DNA from: an uncultured Granulicatella sp.
Lineage (GTDB): Bacteria; Bacillota; Bacilli; Lactobacillales; Aerococcaceae
DNA: 5,375 nt
Direction: 5' to 3'
Assembly: GCA_900551535.1 (NCBI GenBank)
Contig: URWJ01000105.1
Span: 1-5,375, forward strand
How positions within the stretch are numbered: position 1 is the stretch's first letter; every line of letters starts with the position of its first letter. The position numbers were made by a program, and so were the translations under genes. Of this stretch, positions 1 to 5,375 are shown piece by piece. The notes beneath the pieces were generated by a model. It was not told the DNA's origin and ran no database searches. It worked only from the letters and a program-made list of their open reading frames with translations.

Positions 1-206
1 CAGGACAACTTCTTAACGAAGCACAAGCCATTCTTCGTGATGAACTTGAAGAACTTTTGGCAGATTCAGAAGAAGTTTTAAACGAACGTGTACTACGTAA
101 TAAAATTACGGATGTGTTAGGTCCGTTCCTATTTAAGAAAACAGAACGTCATCCAATGATTCTTCCAGTAATTTTAGGAGTTACTGAATCAGATGCTATA
201 GAATAA
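1..206 (+). CDS. rnj: Ribonuclease J, C-terminal end (5'-truncated by window edge)
   Basis: The reading frame is open from base 3 and ends at TAA 204-206, giving the last 67 residues of a protein whose start lies outside the window. The tail runs from an acidic helical stretch (DELEELLADSEEVLNE) to RNKITDVLGPFLFKKTERHP and then PMILPVILGV. A basic helix followed by PMILPVI close to the C-terminus is typical of the C-terminal domain of RNase J, a metallo-beta-lactamase/beta-CASP enzyme with endonuclease and 5'-3' exonuclease activity in mRNA decay and rRNA processing in Firmicutes. The catalytic domains are not visible. Most Firmicutes carry two paralogs (J1 and J2), and this fragment does not let me say which one it is. 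The gene converges on rpoD and is followed eight bases after its stop by a hairpin terminator. The RNase J call is from recognition of the tail only. Confidence 0.8.
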   Translation, partial: GQLLNEAQAILRDELEELLADSEEVLNERVLRNKITDVLGPFLFKKTERHPMILPVILGVTESDAIE

Positions 207-214
207 ATAAATTA

Positions 215-252
215 AGAGGTGTACCATAATTGCGGTACACCTCTGTTAGTTT
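215..252 (+). terminator. Intrinsic terminator of the RNase J gene, probably bidirectional
   Basis: A perfect 11-bp inverted repeat, AGAGGTGTACC (215-225) and GGTACACCTCT (234-244), encloses an 8-base loop. On the + strand it is followed by a modest T-rich tail (GTTAGTTT). On the - strand the hairpin is followed by TTAATTTATTTATT (the complement of 201-214), which is if anything more T-rich, so it could also stop read-through coming from rpoD. It begins eight bases after the RNase J stop codon. Confidence 0.85.
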
Positions 253-319
253 ATCAAATTCTTCACTAGATTTAAGCCCTTTCCCATGAAAATAATAGAG
301 ATTTCACAAAAATTGCAAA

Positions 320-351
320 CAAAAAAGAAGCAATCCCTAAGGACTGCTTCT
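320..351 (-). terminator. Intrinsic terminator of the dnaG-rpoD operon
   Basis: Read on the - strand, GAAGCAGTCC (350-341), loop TTAG (340-337), then GGATTGCTTC (336-327) form a 10-bp stem with one G-U wobble. It is followed directly by six T residues (326-321); an outer A-U pair (351/326) could extend the stem. The stem starts 12 bases after the rpoD stop codon, the classic layout of a Rho-independent terminator. Between this site and the RNase J terminator (about 253-319) I see nothing else. Confidence 0.93.
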
Positions 352-362
352 GTTATTCATTC

Positions 363-1487
363 TTAATCTAAGAAATCTTTTAATTGTTTAGAACGGCTCG
401 GATGGCGTAATTTACGTAATGCTTTCGCTTCAATTTGACGAATACGTTCACGAGTAACCCCAAATACTTGCCCTACTTGTTCTAACGTACGGATTTCACC
501 GTTTTTATCAAGACCAAAACGTAGGCGAAGTACGTTTTCTTCACGGTCTGTTAATTGTTCAAGAACTTCATCGAGTTGTTCTTTCAACAATGCGTATGCT
601 GTATGATCAGCTGGACTTGTTGCGTTGTCGTCTTCGATGAAATCACCTAAATGTGAATCGTCCTCTTCCCCAATTGGAGTTTCAAGAGATACTGGTTCTT
701 GAGCGATTTTTAGAATTTCACGAACTTTTTCAGTTGGTAAATCCATTTCTGCACCGATTTCTTCCGGTGTAGGTTCGCGTCCTAAATCTTGTAATAGTTG
801 TCTTTGAACACGTACTAATTTGTTGATTGTTTCAACCATATGAACTGGAATACGAATTGTACGCGCTTGGTCCGCAATGGCACGAGTGATTGCTTGACGA
901 ATCCACCATGTGGCATAAGTAGAGAATTTGAATCCTTTTGTATGGTCAAATTTCTCAACAGCTTTCATTAAGCCCATGTTTCCTTCTTGAATTAAATCCA
1001 AGAATTGCATTCCACGCCCTACATAACGTTTTGCAATTGATACTACTAAACGAAGGTTGGCTTCCGCTAACTCTTGTTTGGCTTCTGTATCGCCTTCTTG
1101 AATACGGAGCGCTAAAGCAACTTCTTCATCCGCACTAAGAAGTGGAACTCGTCCGATTTCTTTTAAATACATACGAACGGAGTCATTAATCTTCGTATTT
1201 GAAGATAAGGCAGTATCATCTTCAACAACAGCTGTCTCAGATTCGCGTTGGCTTTCTGAAGACAATTGTTGGCTTGTTGGTTCACCGTTAGCATCTACAA
1301 CACTAACTCCTGCATCCTCAAACTTTTGAATTAATTTATCCATTCCTTCCGCATCCAACTCAAATGGGATTGCGATTTGTGCAGATAAATCATCGTATAA
1401 AATTTGACCGAATAATTTTCGTTCTGCGAGAAGCGTTGAAGTTGCTTCGTTCAGTGTTTGACCTTTTTCATTCTTTTGAACTGTCAT
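363..1487 (-). CDS. rpoD: RNA polymerase primary sigma factor RpoD/SigA
   Basis: This 374-residue protein is the housekeeping sigma factor that directs RNA polymerase to -10/-35 promoters. Its length is usual for Gram-positive SigA. Visible in order: region 1.1 at about residues 18-66 (AIPFELDAEGMDKLI, DAGVSVVD); an acidic, Ser/Gln-rich linker at 70-97; region 1.2 at about 98-132 (NDSVRMYLKEIGRVPLLSADEE); regions 2.1-2.4 at about 137-208, including LRLVVSIAKRYVGRGMQFLD and the promoter-melting segment GFKFSTYATWWIRQAITRAI; region 3 at about 214-290 with the sigma-finger motif DSHLGDFIEDD; region 4 at about 300-370 with the -35-binding helix-turn-helix (TLEQVGQVFGVTRERIRQIE). All regions appear intact. 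The ATG at 1487 is supported by GGAGG eight bases upstream. The gene lies 16 bases after the dnaG stop, so the two are probably co-transcribed; a further internal promoter cannot be excluded. A hairpin terminator follows. Confidence 0.98.
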   Translation of the reverse strand: MTVQKNEKGQTLNEATSTLLAERKLFGQILYDDLSAQIAIPFELDAEGMDKLIQKFEDAGVSVVDANGEPTSQQLSSESQRESETAVVEDDTALSSNTKINDSVRMYLKEIGRVPLLSADEEVALALRIQEGDTEAKQELAEANLRLVVSIAKRYVGRGMQFLDLIQEGNMGLMKAVEKFDHTKGFKFSTYATWWIRQAITRAIADQARTIRIPVHMVETINKLVRVQRQLLQDLGREPTPEEIGAEMDLPTEKVREILKIAQEPVSLETPIGEEDDSHLGDFIEDDNATSPADHTAYALLKEQLDEVLEQLTDREENVLRLRFGLDKNGEIRTLEQVGQVFGVTRERIRQIEAKALRKLRHPSRSKQLKDFLD

Positions 1488-1495
1488 TCACCATT

Positions 1496-1500
1496 CCTCC
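1496..1500 (-). promoter_or_regulatory. rpoD ribosome binding site directly after the dnaG stop
   Basis: GGAGG on the - strand sits eight bases before the rpoD ATG and three bases after the dnaG TAG (1506-1504). A ribosome finishing dnaG would cover this site, so translation of rpoD is probably coupled to, or at least helped by, translation of dnaG. The strong match to the anti-Shine-Dalgarno sequence also fits the need for much more sigma factor than primase from one mRNA. Confidence 0.85.
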
Positions 1501-1503
1501 ATT

Positions 1504-3336
1504 CTATCTTTTCCTTAATTGTCGTTGAATCTCCATGATTTCGACCATCAATTTCTTTCTGGCTTCATCATCGTTCACAAGAGCAGCTCGATTCAACTCT
1601 TCCTTTTTTTGTGCTAACTGCTCTTTCAGAGTATTCTTTTGTGAAAGTACATATACTAAATCTTGAATCTCTTGTTCCGTACATTCTGGAGGAAACTGAC
1701 CTAGTTCGATTTCAGATACCAGATTTCTGTTCATTAAATCTTTATCGTTTAAAAACAACATAAATTCTTGAACATCAAATTCCTCTTCTTCATTTCTAAA
1801 CGCCTGAATATGTAAATATAATTGCTCATATAATGCGTCTGGAAAAGAGAATTCTGGATTAATACGATTCAGATATGTCCAAGCTTCATTATGATGCATC
1901 AAGCGATAGATTAGATGCCTTTGAATAGCTTCGTTTTTAATAAACGGCCTGTTCATTACGGGTACTTGTTGCGTTTCCACACTTGGTATAGGCGGTGCTT
2001 GGAAATTCTGCGAAGTTTGAACTTGCTTTTGCTTCACTTGATTTTGAATCGTTGTGTAATCAAGATTAAATTCATCCGCAAGAGACTTCATCGCAAGATT
2101 CTTTTCCACATCATTTGTGAGTTTCGCTAGTTCAATAATCATCTCTTCGATATACTGAATCTTTTGACTCTCAACTTGTAACTGATATTTCTTAGAAAGG
2201 AATCTCTTTTTAAATTGATAGATGGTTTCTTGCCCGTGTTCAACTAAATCGATAAACGCCTGGGGACCACGTTGCTTAATAAACTCATCTGGATCTAGAC
2301 CATTATCAAATGGAATAATCCCGATACTAAAAGCATTCGTGGATTGAATCATTTCAATTGCACGGTTAGTAGCTTCCAGACCTGCTCTATCACCATCATA
2401 AGCAATCAAAATCGTATCCGTCACATGACGAAGCTTTTGAATTTGCTCTGGTGTAAGAGATGTCCCCATTGAGGCAACCCCTAGTTGAACTCCCGCTTGC
2501 CAAGCAGAAATAACATCCATATATCCTTCAAAAAGGATAACTTTATTTTCTTTACGAATATTCTTCTTTGCTAAATCAAAGTTAAATAAGAAATTTCTTT
2601 TCGCAAAGAGCGGTGTTTCAGGACTATTTAAATATTTAGCCTGGGAAGCAAACTCATCTGAATACCCTGGCAACACACGTCCAGAGAACCCGACGATTTG
2701 TCCATGTTCATTACGAAGAGGAATCATAATCCGCTGATTAAAACGATCAAAGAATCCTGATTGACTTTCAACGAATAGACCTGTCGCTTCCATTTCTTGT
2801 TCTGTTAGCTCTAAATCTTGTAAGAGCTGTGTCAGCTGCGTGCGGTCTTTTAACGAGAACCCAAATCCAAATTCTTTTAACGTATCAATCGTATAGCCAC
2901 GATCCGTTAAGTAATGAAGTGCTTCTTGTCCACCTTTTGTATTAAATAGGACGTGCGAGTAAAACTCACTCGCTTTTTCATGTGCCGCAAACAATTTTCT
3001 CTCTTTTTGAGGAATTGCTTGTTGGCTAGAAGGGATTTCTACATCGAGAGGAATATGCGCAAGTTCTGCTACCCTAACAACCGATTCTGGAAAAGATAAA
3101 CTTTCCAATTCCTGCATGAAGTTAAAAACATTTCCTCCGCGTCCACAACTAAAACAGTGAAATAACTGTTTTTCTTCTGTGACGGTAAATGAAGGTGTTC
3201 TTTCATCATGAAAAGGACAACGGCCAAAAAGGCTCTTTCCTTGCTTTCTCAATTGGACAAACTGCCCTACAATATCGAGAATATTCACTTGCGATTGTAT
3301 ACTTTGAATCGTTTCTTTTGATAATCGTTGACTCAT
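1504..3336 (-). CDS. dnaG: DNA primase DnaG
   Basis: DnaG synthesises the RNA primers for lagging-strand and origin replication and works with the replicative helicase at the fork. The protein is 610 residues from the ATG at 3336, a normal length. In order: an N-terminal CHC2 zinc ribbon with ligands C40, H43, C61 and C64 (GRCPFHDERTPSF, LFHCFSCGRGG); the RNAP-like catalytic core with a basic motif near 202-224 (RIMIPLRNEHGQIVGFSGR) and KYLNSPETPLF near 234-244; a TOPRIM metal-binding fold at about 265-352 with E270 (LFEGYMD), D314 and D316 (IAYDGDRAG) and D348/D350 (DPDEF); a Gln-rich linker at about 433-460; and a helical C-terminal helicase-binding domain at about 465-610, ending in a charged, coiled-coil-like helix. 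The frame stays open upstream to a GTG at 3357, but GGAGGGAG lies inside that extension seven bases before the ATG at 3336, so the shorter start (MSQRLSKETI) is chosen. It is the first gene of a dnaG-rpoD operon; no rpsU precedes it. Confidence 0.97.
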   Translation of the reverse strand: MSQRLSKETIQSIQSQVNILDIVGQFVQLRKQGKSLFGRCPFHDERTPSFTVTEEKQLFHCFSCGRGGNVFNFMQELESLSFPESVVRVAELAHIPLDVEIPSSQQAIPQKERKLFAAHEKASEFYSHVLFNTKGGQEALHYLTDRGYTIDTLKEFGFGFSLKDRTQLTQLLQDLELTEQEMEATGLFVESQSGFFDRFNQRIMIPLRNEHGQIVGFSGRVLPGYSDEFASQAKYLNSPETPLFAKRNFLFNFDLAKKNIRKENKVILFEGYMDVISAWQAGVQLGVASMGTSLTPEQIQKLRHVTDTILIAYDGDRAGLEATNRAIEMIQSTNAFSIGIIPFDNGLDPDEFIKQRGPQAFIDLVEHGQETIYQFKKRFLSKKYQLQVESQKIQYIEEMIIELAKLTNDVEKNLAMKSLADEFNLDYTTIQNQVKQKQVQTSQNFQAPPIPSVETQQVPVMNRPFIKNEAIQRHLIYRLMHHNEAWTYLNRINPEFSFPDALYEQLYLHIQAFRNEEEEFDVQEFMLFLNDKDLMNRNLVSEIELGQFPPECTEQEIQDLVYVLSQKNTLKEQLAQKKEELNRAALVNDDEARKKLMVEIMEIQRQLRKR

Positions 3337-3343
3337 AAAAAAA

Positions 3344-3351
3344 CTCCCTCC
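3344..3351 (-). promoter_or_regulatory. dnaG ribosome binding site that decides the start
   Basis: GGAGGGAG on the - strand is followed by seven T residues and then the ATG at 3336. This is a near-ideal Shine-Dalgarno sequence and spacing. In the in-frame extension beginning at GTG 3357 the same bases would be translated as GGS, which argues that the extension is not coding. No comparable purine-rich site sits at the right distance before that GTG. Confidence 0.9.
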
Positions 3352-3379
3352 ATACACTACGCCTAATGATACAGCATAT

Positions 3380-3408
3380 AATATATCACAATTCGCGATT
3401 TAATGCAA
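3380..3408 (-). promoter_or_regulatory. Predicted sigma-A promoter of dnaG-rpoD (extended -10)
   Basis: On the - strand TTGCAT (3408-3403, three of six consensus bases) and TATATT (3385-3380, five of six) are separated by 17 bp. A TG dinucleotide at 3388-3387, one base before the -10 hexamer, makes an extended -10 that would compensate for the weak -35. A run of seven A residues (3425-3419) lies 10 bp upstream of the -35, where UP elements act. Transcription would begin near 3373, giving a leader of roughly 37 bases before the dnaG ATG. This is predicted from sequence only. Confidence 0.75.
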
Positions 3409-3430
3409 TGGAGCAAGCTTTTTTTCTGCT

Positions 3431-3471
3431 CAAACAAAACAAGTGATACCGTATACGGTATCACTTGTTTT
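3431..3471 (-). terminator. 36-bp perfect palindrome, probable terminator after engB
   Basis: Bases 3436-3471 form a perfect, uninterrupted palindrome centred between 3453 and 3454; each arm reads AAAACAAGTGATACCGTA. As RNA it would fold into a stem of up to 16 bp with a UAUA tetraloop. On the - strand the arm starts at the base after the engB TAA (3474-3472), and the stem ends in TTTTGTTTG, a usable though interrupted U tract. Because it is symmetric with A runs on one side and T runs on the other, it could work in both directions. It separates the transporter-engB unit from the dnaG promoter. Confidence 0.82.
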
Positions 3472-4059
3472 TTAATCGGCAATAAATTCTTCAATCCACG
3501 CCCAAGCTTTCTCTACTCCTTCACCTGTTTCAGATGAGAATGTTAAGAATAAGTCTTCTGGTGGTTTTCCAAATGCTTTTCGAATCACGCTAACATGTTT
3601 ATTCCATTTTCCACGAGGAATCTTATCACATTTCGTCATCACAATTCGATATGGGATATTGTAATACTCTAAAAATTCACGCATTTGAACGTCTTCTTGA
3701 CTTGGTTCATGTCTAAAGTCCACTAAGATAAGTACTAAACGAAGAGGTTCTCGAGTCGTAATATACTCCTCAATCATCTTCCCCCATTTTTCACGTTCCT
3801 TCTTAGACACTTTAGCATATCCATATCCTGGTACATCCACGAAATAGAACTGTTCATTAATATGATAGAAGTTCAATGTTTGTGTTTTACCCGGTTTACT
3901 TGAAGTACGTGCTAAGCTTTTACGTTGAATCAACTTATTAATAAAAGAAGATTTTCCAACGTTAGAACGACCAGATAATGCAATTTCTGGAAGGTTTCCA
4001 GAAGGATATTGTGCTGGTCCTACAGCACTAATTGTAAATTCGGCTTTATTAACCTTCAT
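3472..4059 (-). CDS. engB: Ribosome biogenesis GTP-binding protein EngB/YsxC
   Basis: This is a 195-residue TRAFAC-class GTPase of the EngB/YsxC (YihA) family, essential in many bacteria for late assembly of the 50S ribosomal subunit. The G motifs are all present: G1 P-loop GRSNVGKSS (30-38); G2 region PGKTQTLNFY (56-65) with the conserved Thr; G3 DVPGYG (75-80), with the family's typical YGYAKVSK continuation; G4 TKCD (142-145) followed by KIPRGKWNKH; and G5 SSETGEG (175-181). Length and ends are normal for the family. The ATG at 4059 has AAAGGA seven bases upstream. The start lies inside the last codons of the upstream transporter gene (11-base overlap), so the two are very likely co-transcribed and translationally coupled. 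In many Firmicutes engB instead sits beside clpX or lon; that context is absent here. A palindromic terminator follows directly after the stop. Confidence 0.97.
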   Translation of the reverse strand: MKVNKAEFTISAVGPAQYPSGNLPEIALSGRSNVGKSSFINKLIQRKSLARTSSKPGKTQTLNFYHINEQFYFVDVPGYGYAKVSKKEREKWGKMIEEYITTREPLRLVLILVDFRHEPSQEDVQMREFLEYYNIPYRIVMTKCDKIPRGKWNKHVSVIRKAFGKPPEDLFLTFSSETGEGVEKAWAWIEEFIAD

Positions 4060-5326
4060 TTTCTAATCCTTTCTGAGTTGGCAACTTCACGAAGAATAGC
4101 AATACTGAACCAATTACGAACAAGATAATTAATGAGAAGACACCATCTAATGAATTACCTGTCATTTGAGCTGTAATCCCTAATAATGTTGTTCCTAAGA
4201 TTGATGAGAATTTACCAAAAATATTATAGAATCCAAAGAATTCATTCGCTCTATTGGCCGGGATTAATTGGCCAAATAATGAACGGCTGAGTGATTGTAC
4301 CCCACCTTGAGCTGTACCAATAAGAATTGCTAAGATAAGGAAATCTGTGTATGAATTTAACCATAACGCCATCACACAAATTAAAATATACGTACCAATT
4401 CCAAGAAATAATGTTTTCTTGTTACCAAAGCGTTTTGATAAGTATCCATAAAGTAAACTAAATGGAAACGCCACGATTTGAACAATTAATAAGATAACAA
4501 TCAAGCTATTGCTATCGAGTCCCATATCCGAACCGATTGCTGTCGCCATTTTAATGATAGTTCCTACTCCATCAATATAGAAGAAGTAAGCGAGTAAGAA
4601 TAAGAACACTTGCTTATGTTCTCCAATACGTTTAATGGTTCCCCATAAACGAATAAAGCTATCTTTAACTGGATTTTTTGGTTTCTCGATAAATGATTTT
4701 TGACTCACATATAACCAATATGGAACGGTGAAGATAAACCACCATGCGGCTGTTATAAAGAATCCAATCATAACGATCGCATTTGAATTTAATCCACTGA
4801 ATTGCATAATCATCATAAATAATACAAATGGAAATACACTTCGAATATAGCCATATCCATAGCCCGCTGCGGAAATTCTATCCATACGATCATAAGTTGT
4901 GACATCCATAATCGAACTGTCATAGAAAATGTTTGAAGCTGAATATCCAATAGCCGATAAGGTATACAATGCTAGTAATAAAATCCATTGATCTGTTTCT
5001 GCAAACATCATTCCAATAACTGAGAATACACCTAGTAATGTACTCCAAGTAAACATCGGATTTCGATAGCCTTTATAATCCGCTAAAGCTCCAAGAACAG
5101 GCGCCATAATAGAAACGGCAAATGTCGCAATCGAGTTTGCATAACCTAAAAACGCAGTTGAATCAGCCGCACTAAGGCCAGCGTTTGATGATACCGTCTT
5201 AAAATATAACGGGAAAATGGCGGTTGTAATCATTAAAGAATAAACCGAATTAGCCCAGTCTTGCATAATCCAAGCAAATTCTTCTTTTGTATAATGTTTC
5301 GCTATTAAGGATTTCAATCCTTTCAT
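4049..5326 (-). CDS. UMF1/Atg22-like major facilitator transporter, substrate unknown
   Basis: A 425-residue polytopic membrane protein with about twelve hydrophobic segments (roughly 22-43, 57-82, 91-108, 113-134, 155-176, 182-206, 238-259, 273-295, 303-323, 327-346, 366-388, 394-414) and a charged central loop at 207-236, the 6+6 plan of the major facilitator superfamily. Family-type motifs are WIMQDWANSVYSLMITTAIFPLYF (18-41), LGALADYKGYRNPMF (78-92, the MFS loop 2-3 motif), NIFYDSSIMD (132-141), QGGVQSLSRSLFGQLIP (340-356) and EFFGFYNIFGKFSS (362-375). These match the UMF1 (unknown major facilitator 1) group related to yeast Atg22, an amino-acid effluxer; transport of amino acids or small metabolites here is only a guess. 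The ATG at 5326 has AAGGAG eight bases upstream. The 3' end overlaps engB by 11 bases. At residue 162 an Arg (CGA) occupies a place in GYGYGYIRSVFPF where I would expect Gly. Confidence 0.9.
   Translation of the reverse strand: MKGLKSLIAKHYTKEEFAWIMQDWANSVYSLMITTAIFPLYFKTVSSNAGLSAADSTAFLGYANSIATFAVSIMAPVLGALADYKGYRNPMFTWSTLLGVFSVIGMMFAETDQWILLLALYTLSAIGYSASNIFYDSSIMDVTTYDRMDRISAAGYGYGYIRSVFPFVLFMMIMQFSGLNSNAIVMIGFFITAAWWFIFTVPYWLYVSQKSFIEKPKNPVKDSFIRLWGTIKRIGEHKQVFLFLLAYFFYIDGVGTIIKMATAIGSDMGLDSNSLIVILLIVQIVAFPFSLLYGYLSKRFGNKKTLFLGIGTYILICVMALWLNSYTDFLILAILIGTAQGGVQSLSRSLFGQLIPANRANEFFGFYNIFGKFSSILGTTLLGITAQMTGNSLDGVFSLIILFVIGSVLLFFVKLPTQKGLENEG
4067..4072 (-). promoter_or_regulatory. engB ribosome binding site inside the transporter gene
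   Basis: AAAGGA on the - strand, seven bases before the engB ATG, is embedded in the codons for the last residues of the transporter (KGLENEG). It supports the ATG at 4059 as the engB start and means that ribosomes ending the transporter at TAA 4051-4049 pass over the engB initiation region. Confidence 0.75.
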
Positions 5327-5334
5327 ATTGTTGT

Positions 5335-5340
5335 CTCCTT
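5335..5340 (-). promoter_or_regulatory. Ribosome binding site of the transporter gene
   Basis: AAGGAG on the - strand lies eight bases before the ATG at 5326 and supports that start. The remaining bases to the window edge (5341-5375) are very AT-rich. They contain weak -10-like hexamers, but there is too little upstream sequence to identify a matching -35, so no promoter is called. Confidence 0.85.
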
Positions 5341-5375
5341 AAATTCATGTAATAAATCTAAATAAAAAATAGAAT

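Noticed and set aside
245..320. Possible small gene or RNA between the two terminators
   Set aside because: No ribosome binding site with a start codon, no conserved structure and no promoter-like pair could be found; it looks like spacer.
938..1138. Open frame of 66 codons on the + strand opposite rpoD
   Set aside because: It lies wholly antisense to conserved sigma regions 1.2-2.3, has no ribosome binding site I can see and a low-complexity Leu-rich translation; a shadow of the real gene.
1915..2130. Open frame of 71 codons on the + strand opposite dnaG
   Set aside because: It is antisense to the dnaG linker and C-terminal domain, shows no family features and no upstream regulatory signals; a shadow frame.
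3393..3398. TCGCGA palindrome within the dnaG promoter spacer
   Set aside because: Six symmetric bases with no extension of symmetry on either side; too short to support an operator call.
3411..3431. Weak inverted repeat GAGCA/TGCTC flanking the poly-T run upstream of dnaG
   Set aside because: Only five base pairs with an 11-base loop; the A-tract inside is better explained as part of the promoter upstream region.
5341..5375. Possible promoter elements in the AT-rich leader of the transporter gene
   Set aside because: TATTAC and similar -10-like hexamers occur, but the region for a -35 falls outside the window and AT-rich sequence produces such matches by chance.
1..5375. Hidden mobile element, CRISPR array, toxin-antitoxin or defence system
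   Set aside because: Both strands are almost filled by conserved housekeeping genes and one transporter; there are no direct repeats, transposase fragments, integrase sites or compositional breaks that I can see.

Overview
The window reads as chromosomal core-genome DNA from a low-GC Gram-positive bacterium, most likely of the Lactobacillales. The evidence is AT-rich coding sequence, strong GGAGG-type ribosome binding sites, a short SigA-type primary sigma factor (374 aa, lacking the long non-conserved insert of proteobacterial sigma-70), RNase J, and an adjacent dnaG-rpoD pair. A Carnobacteriaceae or Aerococcaceae-like organism is plausible, but I cannot fix family or genus from sequence alone.

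Layout, left to right. (1) 1-206, + strand: the last 67 codons of a ribonuclease J gene. (2) 207-362: a convergent gap with two intrinsic terminators, one just after the RNase J stop (probably usable in both directions) and one just after the sigma factor stop. (3) 363-3336, - strand: dnaG (primase) followed by rpoD (primary sigma factor), a macromolecular-synthesis operon without rpsU. It is driven by a recognisable extended -10 promoter at about 3380-3408. (4) 3436-3471: a 36-bp perfect palindrome that starts at the base next to the stop codon of the next gene and probably serves as its terminator. (5) 3472-5326, - strand: a UMF1/Atg22-like major facilitator transporter whose last 11 bases overlap the start of engB (ysxC), a ribosome-assembly GTPase. 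(6) 5327-5375: the ribosome binding site and AT-rich leader of the transporter gene; its promoter, if adjacent, is mostly outside the window.

The genes cover replication priming (DnaG), housekeeping transcription (RpoD), 50S ribosome maturation (EngB), RNA decay and processing (RNase J), and one transporter of unknown substrate. All four complete genes look intact. There are no transposases, phage genes, CRISPR arrays, RNA genes or other accessory-element signs, and I find no evidence of a new biological system. The points worth a second look are modest: an over-extended dnaG start, the loopless palindrome, the unusual transporter-engB pairing, and an Arg in place of an expected Gly in a transporter motif.
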